Below are positions 33,810-45,009 of a stretch of DNA of 64,000 nt, one piece after another (within the stretch, counting starts at the first letter, position 1; the number at the start of each line of letters is the position of its first letter). The notes beneath the pieces are model-generated. The model saw nothing but the letters and a program-made list of their open reading frames with translations. It did no database searches and was not told the DNA's origin. Origin of the DNA: Hygrocybe punicea (lineage: Eukaryota; Basidiomycota; Agaricomycetes; Agaricales; Hygrophoraceae); the NCBI GenBank assembly GCA_963556145.1, contig OY744461.1, positions 6,086,891 to 6,150,890 of the forward strand. Reading direction: 5' to 3'. The translations under genes were made by a program, and so were the position numbers.

Positions 33810-34112
33810 ATCGACTGTCAAGTTATCTTTTGTTTCTTTTGTTATTCCAATGATCTTTACATATAGTGTTGCATTTATTTGCATCAATATTGTTGCATCG
33901 CCCTGATCTGGGGCCAACTCATGTTCTATGAGTTTTCTTTGAAAAACACCCAATTCTTGGGTCAAGGTCGATATCACAGGACAGGAAATTGGTTCAGGAG
34001 AGCTATACATAAGTTTGTCTTGGCATAGTTGTGGAAATAATGTTGCATTTGCAAGGAAATATAGATAAGTCAAACATGCAATGCAGACACGGATGACGTT
34101 GTGGGGATTCAT
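33810..34112 (-). pseudogene. 5' part of the ORF split by the gypsy insertion
   Basis: ATG 34112 starts MNPHNVIRVCIACLTYLYF, with a hydrophobic stretch near the N-terminus. The frame runs to KETKDNLTV at the gypsy target site and continues as DPLFVWTTF at 26767 when the insertion is removed. It is probably an upstream exon of the Helitron transcript or a Helitron-captured gene. I recognise no domain. Confidence 0.55.
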
Positions 34113-35087
34113 GAGGATTTGTGACAGTAAGAGGAAACACCGCCCATTTAACTAGTCAAGTGGTTCGGATCATGAATAACAATTAACACAATGGGATTGA
34201 TCATATGACATTATATTATTTGTAAGCTTTTCCCAAAACACCATAAGGCGTGCCTGAATCTTTAGAAATCTGTGTTTACTTTTTTTATTCCATTCTATGT
34301 TCCTGTGACATGCCTTGATACAGGCCAAAAATGCATCTGTATCATGAATAGCTGCCTTACGATCTTATTAGGGGTCTGGCTGACAAAACATTGATCCAAC
34401 CAACTGAGACAAAACAGGTATTGAAGTTGAACAACCAGGCTGTTTGACAACTGTGCATATTTGACAATTACTTGGTAATTCGTGGAAATTATCATTGCTC
34501 TTCATCCTTGTCAGAAATACATTGTCATTTTTATGGAGCTGTACATATCATTCCCACACAAGTATACTGTATTATTCCGGTACCAAATAGTCATAGCTCC
34601 CCTTGGAGTGACAGCTATATCTTCCACTACAAGAGGGGGTTTTGTTACTCTTGTATCATTGTATCCTCATTTAATAGGTCCATAAAGTTCGCGATTCTGG
34701 TTTCTTACATATATTCATTTTGAATTTTCATCAGCCCGAATGAGAGTAATCTAAAGTTGTCCTTCTCAAGTTGAGTGTGTAGGTGGTTGTACGACTGAAC
34801 TGAAAGTAATGCATTCACCAGGATATATTTTAGACAAACAGATTTTCAGTCAACAAGATTGATGCCTTACGTTGTATCTATGCTTACTATCATGCTCAAT
34901 TCTTATGGTCATACAGTAACACAAGTCATTTTTAACAGAGCAAAAAGAAGTACATATATAGACACTGTAGCGATGTATGAGGAGGACATTTGAGGGCACA
35001 CGTTTCCAGAAATCAACGACTGGGATAAAGTCTTTTTAGTCAAATATAATGAATACTCCACAAAAAGAAGGACTTACTCCTCCGAAA
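34113..35087. other. non-coding; should contain the 5' end of Helitron copy 1
   Basis: No supported gene is seen. Two overlapping short plus-strand frames at 34472-34723 have no recognisable features. The Helitron 5' TC boundary must be here or slightly upstream, but I cannot place it without a second complete copy. Confidence 0.4.
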
Positions 35088-37009
35088 TTAAGGCCCGGGA
35101 TCCAGTTTGGATGTCGACGGCTTGGGAGATGAAGGCCTCGTTTGGCTCGGAGGAATCAAGAGTAGGATTTCGGGTGGAACGATGTTGCTCCAATCCACGT
35201 CCATCGATGAAGCGCTGGGCTCCGCAGGGGTCGATGATTGGTGGCGTGACGATGCACGCGTATTGGGACGGAATCCTAGGACGTTAAGAAGATCAGAATT
35301 GGAATAGATACAGACATGTGATGTTGAAACACATACCCGGAGTCGGTGACTTCTTCGGTGGCTTCACCAGTTTGAGCTTCTCTGCAATAATGCCCGCTTG
35401 CTCCAAAGCGACATCTAGCTTCCTCCTCTTTGTTATCTCGCCGTCCTCGTGATCACTGCTGAGAGACTCTTGTTTTGGTTCGGGAGGTCCATCATCGTTG
35501 TGCATGATTGCATCGTGATCGACATCCAACAACCCGACCCACTCTGTTCCTACAGCGTCGAACTTCGGGGATTCCAGTGGAACATCAACCGGCTCGGAGG
35601 AGATGGGTGGTTTAACTTCCACTGTCAATTTTTCGGATTCCGATTTCTTGGATCCGCGCGACGGCCCAATTTCGACAGCGACTGCGATATGTCAGTGCAT
35701 TAATCATAGCAACGTGAGCAACGTACGCATTTGAGCCTTGGACCGCTTCTTCTTTACCGGGGCTAAGTCTTCCTCCATCTTTACGTCGTCTATACATGAA
35801 TAAATGTGTTGGATTATCGTTTTGATATTTGGAATTCAATAACTCACCCTCAACGTCGTCCTCGGCTTTGGACTTGATTGTGCGTTCTGTCATGAAGAAG
35901 GGTTTTCATGTATGACAATCACAGACAATGAAAGTACTTACTGGACTTGGGTTTGGGCTTGGGCTTCTTTTTGTCCTTCTCGGACGAATTGTCTGTGCCA
36001 CCTGAATATTCAGTACATCTATACACCGGTATGGTAGAAAATTTGTACAAACCAGCGGAAGATGTCTTCTGTTTTTTGACCGATTTTGACTTGGCTTTGC
36101 CCTTGCCCTTGCCCTCGGGAACCAGCTCCTCTGCAAATGTATTATATCATTAGCACAATCACATATGTAATTCCAGATCATACCTTCATCATCGTCCGCC
36201 ACATCGGCATCGACGAGGACACTATGTCCTTTACACCAAGCAATAACCTGACCGATTATTTCGAGCTTTGTGGCGTCTGGAAGCCCACCGAACGACCAAT
36301 TTGCAGAGGTTCCACTGTGCCATGCTGGCACAGATTCGTCGTATTTCGCCCAATCTATGATGCCAGATGTCATAATCCATTTGTCTGCCAATGCGTATAT
36401 ATACTCACCGAGGTCCTCTGGCATGGTCTCGGTGCTAACAGCGCCATGTTGAATTAATGCCGATGGAGAATGCTTGCCGACATAAAACTCTTTGAGGAGC
36501 CAATCGTCGAAGATCGTGCTTCGCCAGTCACGGGTAACCTCGTTGGCCCATTTTGCGACCAAAACCTCTGCCCAAATTTCGTCCATGACGGTGTCGGTAT
36601 ACTTGAGGTAATCCCGAAGTAAATCAGTCCCTTCCTTATCGTTTTTGACGTAGTCCGGCGAGTAGTTGGGTGCCTTGTTGTATGTGATGGCTGCTGTCGC
36701 ATAGATGTACATATCCATTTGATAAATCAAGCGACGGAGCGGTTCCTCGTATCGTTTGGGGATTTCGCGCCATAACTCACCTCGGGCGGTGGCATCGTGG
36801 GGGTGTGTCTTCAGTACATAGAGATTACGAGAAAATATGGGAATGGTGCCGGATTCCTTGTTGGGTGCCGGAATCTTGGGCGGGACCATGTACTGGATTT
36901 GGAAGATGCGATGTAGCTCCTGCAGCTTTTTGGGCGGCGCATCAGGCCAGTACTTGAAGGCGGCGGGATTGACAGCGGGAGTCGAGGTTTTGACGACTGG
37001 CAAGGACAT
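35088..37009 (-). CDS. unknown 7-exon gene, 532 residues (cargo)
   Basis: ATG is at 37009 (MSLPVVKTSTPAV) and TAA at 35088-35090. Exons by consensus splice sites, all in phase: 37009-36184, 36130-36053, 36001-35942, 35886-35848, 35789-35727, 35681-35337, 35275-35088. The six introns are 51-61 nt with GT...AG. Exon 1 is a compact alpha-helical region rich in Trp and Tyr (LRRLIYQMDMYIYATAAI, VAKWANEVTRDWRS, WSFGGLP). The remaining exons encode charged, Lys/Pro/Ser-rich sequence with basic clusters (KGKGKAKSKS, KKKPKPKPK) that suggest nuclear targeting. The frame is intact through all seven exons. I do not recognise the family. Promoter sites upstream resemble those of other genes in the element. 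Confidence 0.7.
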
Positions 37010-37108
37010 GGTAGATGAAATAAAAGTTTTTTGGTCGACGTGTGAGGCGATTTGAGAGCAAAAGAAAAGGGCGGATTTATTACTCAACGCTCCAGACTAT
37101 GAATACAG

Positions 37109-37145
37109 ATGTCACGACCACGTGACCAGATCAATCGCCACATGT
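37109..37145. promoter_or_regulatory. ATGTCACG/CACGTGACC cluster before the 7-exon gene
   Basis: ATGTCACGACCACGTGACC lies at 37109-37127, about 100 bp upstream of ATG 37009, with CCACATG following at about 37138. It matches the CACGTG plus GTCAC combination found before the transposase and JmjC genes. Confidence 0.5.
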
Positions 37146-37379
37146 TCGACCTCATGTTCGGCTTCTTTGCATGCATAAACAACAGATCTATTTATTTATG
37201 TTTTTGATGTGGCTCGAGCTTAGAAGTTGTCCAAAGCTAGTAATTGCACGCAGAAAACCGACATGTGCAGCATAAGGAATATTTTTCAGTTGGTAAGGCG
37301 ATAAATCGAGTTAATTCGTTCGATGAATATTCACGGACTGGTCCGTTGATGGAAAAGCACAACAAGTCTGACTTGTTGG

Positions 37380-38265
37380 ATGGATGTAGAAGGACTAGAT
37401 ATACTACAACAAACATGTTGTTTGGTGTGTTCGGTCACCGGACATGTTTGGTGGATGTCAATGTACGACTAGATATACTACACCGAACACATCGAACATG
37501 TTCGGTGTGTTCGGTGGAGATGTTCGGTCAACGTTGGTGAACCAATATTACTAGATATACTACACCGAACACATCAAACATGTTTGGTGTGTTCGGTGGA
37601 GATGTTCGGTGGATGTCAACCAACGGTTGTGACCGGATATACCACACCGAACACATCGAACATGTTCGGTGTGTTCGGTGGAGATGTTCGGTGGATGTCA
37701 ACCAACGGTTGTGACTAGATATACCACAACGAACACATCGAACATGTTCGGTGTGTTCGGTGGAGATGTTCAGTCAACGTTGGTGAACCAATATTACTAG
37801 ATATACTACACCGAACACATCGAACATGTTTGGTGTGTTCGGTGGAGATGTTCGGTGGATGTCAACCAATGGTTGTGACCGGATATACCACACCGAACAC
37901 ATCGAACATGTTCGGTGTGTTCGGTGGACATGTTCGGTCAACGTTGGTGAACAAATATTAACAGATATATGATGCCGAACAAATCAAACATGTTCGATGT
38001 GTTCGGTGTGGTATATCTAGTAATATTGGTTCACCAACGTTGACCGAACATGTCCACCGAACACACCGAACATGTTCGATGTGTTCGGTGTGATATATCT
38101 AGTCACAACCGTTGGTTGACATCCACCGAACATCTCCACCGAACACACCGAACATGTTCGATGTGTTCGGTGTAGTATATCTCCTCATAATGGTTGGTTG
38201 ACATCCACCGAACATCTCCACCGAACACACCGAACACGTCCGATCTGTTCGGTGGATATTGCTCT
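37380..38265. repeat. palindromic minisatellite, arms in opposite orientation
   Basis: The unit (about 84 bp on average) contains a near-perfect palindrome centred on GAACATGTTC and flanked by ACACCGAACACATC / GGTGTGTTCGGT. At least six units run in one orientation from about 37400 to 37990. From about 37990 to 38260 the units run in the reverse orientation (CCACCGAACATCTCCACCG), so the whole array is also a foldback. It lies between the divergent starts of the 7-exon gene and the ATP-grasp-like gene. Confidence 0.85.
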
Positions 38266-38308
38266 TTCAAGACATTTAAATGATTCCATTGCTGATCAAC
38301 GTGTTTGG

Positions 38309-38352
38309 CACGTGTTTGTTGTTTTATCATTGCCACTCTTGTCAGGTGACAT
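38309..38352. promoter_or_regulatory. CACGTG and AGGTGACAT sites before the ATP-grasp-like gene
   Basis: CACGTG at 38309-38314 and CAGGTGACAT at about 38343-38352 lie 155-200 bp upstream of ATG 38508. Confidence 0.35.
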
Positions 38353-38507
38353 AATTCCGACGTCTTATAATTAGAAGGTTTGTGGAATCATCACCACCCG
38401 CTATCAACCACCCTGAAAGTAATCAATCATTAAGGTATTGATGTATTAATGATATCTGTGTCTGTTCCTCATACCACCCATCCGAAATCCTGCCTAGGTC
38501 CACAAAC

Positions 38508-40329
38508 ATGCCATATAAGAAGGAACTTGGTTATGAACTTTGCATGCACATCTGCCCTGGTCGAAAATGCGACTCTCCAAAAACGAAATGTCTTTTGTGG
38601 AAGAAGGAAGGCAACTCCTGCCAAAGACATGTCAGATCCGCACACCAACATCCCAAATGCGTTTCGTCTGGAATTTGTCCGCAGTCGGTATGTCTTGGTC
38701 GCAACATACGTGAAAATTCGCAGGGTGTCCGCAATGCGACAGCCGCAGAACTCGATCTCCTTCCACACAAAAGGCTATCATCCGACTCTGAGATGGAAAC
38801 ATCATCTGACTGTGAAACAGAACCGCCAACCACCGTAAGCAACAATGAACGCCGTATAACCACATTAAGCAACAATGACGGCCGTGTTTTCAAAATCCTT
38901 TTTATCCTTGACCCAACAACTCGTATCGCAAGCAAAGCCGCAGCCATTAACGATCTTGCATTCGTCACCACGACCATATCCGACATCGAACTCAATACCA
39001 TTGCCCATCTTGATGGTTACGTCCATATCATCAAGTCATACAAGAGTCGCTATTCAGCATGTATTCAAGAATGGGTAATGTCTATTGTTTAATTTGTGGA
39101 TTGTTGATACTGAAAAGTATTTCACAACAAACAGGTTTATATTGGAATGCAACTACATCATGAGGATGGAGCCTGGCACTTCAATGTCAAATACATATTT
39201 GGCCCGAGTTCCTTCATGCAATACTTCGCCATCAAGACAAAGGTGATACGTGGCAAAAGTTCACATCGGCAGATTGTGTATTTGGTGGTGTGGATATGGG
39301 AATGTCATACATGTAAGATTGACATCGCTTTAATTAATTCTGCTCCGTTTTCACTGCATTATACTGATGTCTTGACAGCGGTAACCAATACGGATTGACA
39401 CTGGAAAATGTGTCAATTTTCATGACTGGCATGGACGAACTCTGTCGAACGGCACACATCTGGCTGCCTCCGAAGCAGATGAACATGGTCCATTCAAAAT
39501 GGATACAAAATCAAAACTTGCTTCATGTCGCTTTGAATGTAACGCATACGATACGCCCTCAAGCAAAATTATTAAACGATGGCGACCAATTCCCACCGAA
39601 TATTGTCTTGAAACGGACACACAGCGACACCAGTCATCACGTCCTATTACCTGGTGACGCCAAGCGAAATTGGGAATACATGCACAATAACTGTGAGGTT
39701 CCAGGTTCACGTTGGTTTGGGCAAATGTACATCGAACCACTGAGTAAGATGGGCGAATGGCGTGTGTTTCTAGTTGGTGGAAAGGTCGTGTATACGGTGC
39801 ACACCCTGTACAACAAGGAAAGCAAGTCCTGGAAGTGGGATATCGTCTCAAGTTTCTATACCTTGGATGAGTTAAAGTGAGTGCCCTTCATTTTCACTTG
39901 TCATATCATATGCATGATTGTCTTACCTTTGTTAGAATATTTCAAACGCAGGGGACTCTATTGAAGACAGTCGCGTGCAATCCAGACAGGGGTGCCATTT
40001 CTATTCGAGAGCAAGGCAGAAACAAGTTCTTCGACTTTGTCCAAAAGACCTACGAAGGGCTTTGTGCGATAGAGTCCAATATGGTTGGTGGAAAACCATC
40101 GATGAGTGTTTTTTGCCGTATGGACATATCGCTCATTGTGGATTCCAAAACGGATACTGTGTCCTATTTCGTGAACGAGGTGGAACGTTATCACACATGC
40201 AGCCTCTGGTCGAACATGAAGTCAGGTCCGAAATCCGTTCGAGCACCCATTGGCTCATTAGCCGACACTTTTGCAGGGGTTTTCTATAAATGGTTGATTG
40301 ACATCAAAGGTCCATACTCATATTTGTAA
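38508..40329 (+). CDS. ATP-grasp-like protein with N-terminal cysteine-rich segment (one frame disruption)
   Basis: ATG 38508. Exons are 38508-39074, 39135-39312, 39379-39876 and 39936-40329, with introns of 59-66 nt. The N-terminus has Cys/His pairs (CMHICPGRKC, CLLWKKEGNSCQRH) that could bind zinc. The C-terminal half has WFGQMYIEPLSKMGEWRVFL then VGGKVVYTVHT, and CRMDISLIVD (RMD at 40117-40125) followed by YFVNEVER (NEVE at 40174-40185). This order, a GEWR strand followed by R-x-D and N-E-x-E, is what ATP-grasp folds show around the metal-ATP site. The assignment is inference from motifs. Exon 2 must change frame by one base near 39,240 to join exon 3 in phase, so the copy is damaged or an unusual intron exists. 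It converges with the gene at 40792-42812. Confidence 0.5.
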
Positions 40330-40416
40330 TATTATCTGTACAGTCAATGGATCGGTTCGCGTTTATTTCACAAAACAGACATAAGATACAAATATAAATG
40401 ATGCTAAGTGGAGCAA

Positions 40417-40620
40417 TCATTTCGGCACTCCCAAGACCATGACCCATTGCACATTGAGTGAAATGCTCTTCATCATGTCATCTACACGCTTGAATGTATT
40501 GATGGTGTGTCCAACAACGACACAGGATCCTGCAGGGATATTGTGCGGGAAGATGGGTAGTTGCGGTATTTTATAAATGGCTTGTAGACATTACAAATGT
40601 ATACTCATATTTTTGAACTT
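40417..40620. pseudogene. duplicated fragments of the two convergent genes' 3' ends
   Basis: On the minus strand, 40560-40417 encodes a copy of the C-terminus of the next gene (SCVVVGHTINTFKR, SLNVQWVMVLG, stop). On the plus strand, about 40570-40616 resembles the last codons of the ATP-grasp-like gene (YKW, then YSYF). The order is therefore end-b, end-c copy, end-b copy, end-c. This points to a tandem duplication across the convergent junction. Confidence 0.65.
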
Positions 40621-40791
40621 CACTTGTACATTAGTCAACTTTAAATGTCACAAATCGGATCTCATGTCTGAGAGGCACGAAACGCTTTGATTTCAATGGT
40701 AGGTACATTACAAATTCAAGGCAACATAAAGAGAATTGGCAATAGGCCACGCTGCATGGCACACTAGTTTCATGACGAGAAAGACGACAAG

Positions 40792-42812
40792 TTAATGAGA
40801 GACGCCCAATACCATCACCCACTGCACATTTAGGGAAATACTCTTCAACAAATCATCAGAGCGTTTGAAGGTATTGATCGTGTGGCCGACCACAACGCAT
40901 GATTCTGCAGGAACATCGCCTGGAAAGTGGGGGAGTTTCTGAAGTATTTTGAGGGTGTCGGTAAAGTCCGTTTTAACTTTCCAGGCATCATAGATTGGGA
41001 CCATGAATACAGGCATCAAAAACGAAACCAAGGACATTGTGTGAGAGAGAATAAAACTAACCAATGTCATGGAATGACAGCGCAGTCTTTTGGTAAGATG
41101 GAGCGGGACGTCGAGTAAAAGGACTAGACTGCACGAATTTCGAAGAGGAAGCTTCTATTGAATATGAGTAAGGATTGATAACAGAGCATTGAATGTATAC
41201 TCACTGCTAGGAGATGCATCCATCCCACTTGCCGCTGTCGTCGAGAAGGACAGAAAGTCCTTATATAGTTGTGCACGAAATTCCGCCTCACCAGTGACCA
41301 TTCCAATGGCGCCAACATGCCGCTCCCATTCTCCTGAGAGTAAAGCCCCTTGGATGACTTTGATCGGTTTCGTGTTCCCACCAACTTTTGGCTCATCAAG
41401 GAAGCATGAATCGACTAGAATGACAGAAGTGAAGATCGTTGGGATGGCACCAGCAACGGAGTGGAAGAAACTACGCCCAAATGCTCCAGTAGAGATATTG
41501 GCGGGATCGTCACGAGAAAGATTCGAGTACTTGCCAGATCGAACAAAGGTCACTGCGGAAAACAGCAAACTGTTATGCGATGTGAATTGTCTTTAACCAT
41601 AAAGTCCTAGCTGACAGCTTACTTTTGGTTGACCTTGCGAATGTTGCTGATAACATCGCTATACTGAGGATTGCCATTCCCTATAGCACTAGACCAAGAT
41701 ACCATGGCCGCTGCCCTATTCAATATTAAGCATTGCTTAAGAAGATAAAACCGAATAGTTACTTAATGTTGACACAGTCCTTATATGTATCGACCAACTG
41801 AGGGTCTCTTGTACCAATGTTGGACTCATCCGTGTTTGGAGAGCGTATGCTACAGCAAGGACATCAATTAAAAAAATAATAGACAGATGTAATGTACCTG
41901 GTGATTTGGTTTTGTGCATATGTCACAGCTCCATCATCGCTACTGGAAACATTGTCGTCACTGATATCATGAAGACGGGTAGTCTTTGTGACTTTGGAGG
42001 AAATCGCCTTCATGGTTTTGATGGATGTATCAGAGTTGCTGATCATTTATTAATATATGAAGGACAAGAATCATATGAGGTATCATACCGAAGACCATTA
42101 TCTGCATTTGATTTCTTAGAACCGAATTCGAGTTTTGCGATTGGCCTACGACATGTCTAACATATGACCAATTATTCAATTTCCAACTCACATGAATGTT
42201 TCGTCGCTGTCGTTATCCTCATCATGTAATTGATGCTGGTTTGACTTTTTCTTCTTCGATGGAGAAGAGAATTTACTATGTAAAGCGATTAAAGAATACA
42301 CAAATATAAAAGACATTATTTAGAGCTACTGACCTGTCTTCGTCTTCCTCTGAAGCATGCCGCCTTTTACCGCTGAATATAAAGAATATTAGTTTGCATG
42401 AACAGTATAAATTGAACTTGCAAACCTTGCTCTATTGGTGGTCTTCCTGGACCACCTATATTACTGAAGTAAATCACTAGTATCTGAAAATACAATTCAT
42501 GAGACACACCTCATAGACGAGACGGGTTTGGCAATGCTAGCGATGCTATGAACACTAATAACGTCTTCGTCTTCGGAGTTGGCAATACTACTGGTGGCTT
42601 AGTCATGGTGGATGAATCAGAATATTAGAATAAACACGTACACTTCATCATCGACAAGCTTGGTGGTGGTGACCTTCTTACCCTTCCTAGAAACAACAGT
42701 ATGACCTTTATTCAGAACGAGCAGCAATACATGAAAATAAATATACATACGAAACGGCGCTTGATCGAGCTTTGGACTGAGTCTTCACATTCACAGACTT
42801 CTTAGGGGCCAT
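40792..42812 (-). CDS. unknown multi-exon gene ending SLNVQWVMVLG (cargo)
   Basis: ATG is at 42812 (MAPKKSVNVKTQSKARSS) and TAA at 40792. About ten short exons can be followed. They encode a basic N-terminus, acidic Ser/Asp/Glu segments, KKKKSNQHQLHDEDNDSDE, then SIRSPNTDESNIGTRDPQLV. The long exon 41568-41215 has SGKYSNLSRDDPANISTGAF, FTSVILVDSCFLDEP and EWERHVGAIGMVTGEAEFRA. The last exon has FMVPIYDAW, PAESCVVVGHTINTF and SLNVQWVMVLGVSH. The IYD...SCVVVGHT...LNVQW ending is, to my knowledge, typical of a very large uncharacterised Agaricomycete protein family. Function is unknown. Exact splice sites are partly uncertain. Confidence 0.55.
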
Positions 42813-43715
42813 TGCAAAGATAAGAGCTTTAGGGCGAGGAATGAATCTGTGCGAGATATCGTAGATGAATGAAGGGTCGGATGTGGACGATACCATTGCA
42901 CTCTCATCGCTATTTAAGTACACTGAGACAGATCGAATACAATAAAGAACTCATTTATGGAGATCACACCGGCATGTATGAAAACTACATCTGTTGATGG
43001 TTTGAAGGAGAACTATTCGGATCATAGCGCCATAAAAATGAAAAGAATCAGGGACATTCCCCATGATGTAGAACCCATGATTGACCAGCTGTTACGCTCA
43101 GCATCATCCAACAACATGGATATGGATTACTGGTATGGAGAATAATCAAACACTAAGTCTAATTAGGATTTTGGAATGTAGAACAGCTGTCACCACATGG
43201 AACTGATCATAAGATCATAACACAGCCAAATCGGAAATAGAAGTTTATGTGACATATTTACTCATTTCCAAACAAATACAAACATCGGATCAACTATACT
43301 GACAGTTGCATCGGAAACAAATCATTCTGAATGGATAGGGGTTTTTTTTTAATGCTGTACAATAAGGAGGTCAAGCATTACGATAGCTGTCGATGTATAT
43401 CCTGTCCTATAAAATGGAGAAAAACAATAAGAATCTATTGAGAAGATCTGCAACACAAGAATGCAAACACCATACAGACATCACAAGTTCATGGAGGATG
43501 AACATGATGCACTGCCATAATCTCGATGACGATCGAAAACGATTCATGATAAAACAGTCGAAAATTGCGTTTGAATTATAAATCCCACTTCCACTTTGCA
43601 AATGGACACCTATTACGATTTCAAAAGCGCATGTCAGTCCATATACCACTGAAGGCATTCATACATTCAACTCTACTTTACAGCTGAACATTTAAGTAAT
43701 CTCATATCGACACGG
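42813..43715. other. intergenic between divergent genes; one possible small ORF
   Basis: An ATG frame at 42957-43145 (62 codons, MEITPACMKTTSVDG) and one at 43393-43581 are open but have no recognisable features. I do not call them genes. CTGTCACCACATGG at about 43188 resembles the shared promoter motif. Confidence 0.35.
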
Positions 43716-44762
43716 ATGGACAATGATGACAGTCAACTCGCCAATGCTACAAATGTATGTTCAAATTTTACGATGTATGCTGTGTTTCATTACATTTGCA
43801 GATTTCGAATATCAATGTAGTTCATAATGACTCACCAAATTGCTGGAAACTTACACGGCCGAGTACTGATACCACCGAGCATGAAGAACTTGTCTTAAGC
43901 TTACAGGCGATATTGGTGGCCAAAGACCTACCACCAATCACCAGCAGGTATATTGTTCCATCACATAAATCGTAAACAATTGATATACATATATTTTCCA
44001 GACCACCCGAACGTCGAACACCATTTCTTCATCAGAGCATCCTTATAGCAGGTCTCAACATACCACTGTTCGAATCGTACCTTGACAACCTCCGCATCTT
44101 ACATCAGAAACTGGCCCGTACTTTCCCAGAACGTGCAATGCTGGACTTCACGTCATCCACCTGTATCGAATACACTGCATTATCTATTGGCACCCGATAC
44201 TTCACCGATCGCCGACATGACAATGTTTCATACCATATTCCATTCGAACACAACGTCGATCCCAAAGGTATCCTGTCATCCATGAGCAATACTCGATACT
44301 TCCATGGGACGGATAATGAGGTCCTTTATTTCAAGTTAACATCAGACGGAGGCCGGCATTGGTGAGTGCTCAGCACAACAATAGTTTGACCATTGATAAT
44401 GATATAGATGACAGCTTTGTACCTGCCAGTCCAACTTGCTTCAGGATTGGTGACATTGTAGAAGTCCAGATGACGGTATCGGCGGTTTCAGTCAAGAACG
44501 ACAAATTTAAGATGATACTCAATCTGCACTCATTAGCGCTGGTCAACAGCGAGTTTACTGAGGTACCAGACATATCTAATAATTCAATGAATAATAACTA
44601 ATGTACATCCAGAATGCAATGATAGGTCAAATGAAGGCACCTCATCCTGCTCTCAATACAATGACCAGGATTAATATCAAACGTAATGTGGGTTATGTCC
44701 AGTTGACAGATGATGGTGAAGATGTCATAGAAACCCGAAGACGTTTGACAACCTCAGGATGA
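43716..44762 (+). CDS. unknown multi-exon gene with FRIGDIVEVQ motif (cargo)
   Basis: ATG is at 43716-43718 and TGA at 44760-44762. Exons: 43716-43754, 43802-43947 and 44002 to about 44333 or 44361, then an exon ending near 44560 and a last exon from about 44611. The first two junctions are in phase. The third is ambiguous: either a 50-nt intron with donor GTTAAC at 44334, which keeps the frame, or GTGAGT at 44362, which does not. The product has FLHQSILIAGLNIPLFESYL, then CFRIGDIVEVQMTVSAVSV with KMILNLHSLALV, and a basic C-terminus. The short beta-rich GDIVEVQ part could be an OB-like fold, but that is a guess. It belongs to an unnamed family I associate with Agaricomycete repeat-rich regions. 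Confidence 0.5.
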
Positions 44763-45009
44763 ATGAAACCGATTGACATCCATTATCATTACGTCATACA
44801 CTCACATGTTTGCAATCACACATCATAATCCATGAATACCAATTTTATATGATATTATTTTCTGCAATACGTTCACAAGTGAAATAACAACACAAATGGT
44901 TTCAAGAAGTGACTAGATAACTGAGTATTATTTAATTATATAAAGTCCTCATCAGTTTCCTGTTTGCATTATTAATATATTCAAAGCACACGTTAAATTT
45001 TAATACATC
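44763..45009. other. AT-rich spacer, nothing recognised
   Basis: No gene or repeat unit is visible before the 170-bp array. Confidence 0.4.

Larger units (their letters stand above)
19253..34112 (-). mobile_element. Helitron copy 1 (minus strand), nested in the large element and interrupted by a gypsy element
   Basis: On the minus strand the 3' end is CTAGT (19257-19253), preceded by a 10-nt gap and a hairpin at 19285-19268. This is the canonical Helitron ending (CTRRT plus subterminal hairpin). A second copy in this window has the same end at 58887. Coding order on the minus strand is N-terminal ORF, DUF6570 protein, Rep (HUH), then Pif1 helicase with a C-terminal protease-like domain. The 5' end (TC) is not resolved. 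It lies beyond 34112, where the most upstream associated ORF starts. About 7 kb of the span is the later gypsy insertion at 26768-33809. Confidence 0.85.

Noticed and set aside
38469..39001. Minus-strand frames of 99 and 156 codons opposite the ATP-grasp-like gene
   Set aside because: The plus strand has splice sites in phase and recognisable motifs; the antisense frames have none.
44050..44080. GTTCGAATC resembling a tRNA B-box
   Set aside because: It lies in a coding exon (LFESYL) and no A-box or cloverleaf can be drawn around it.
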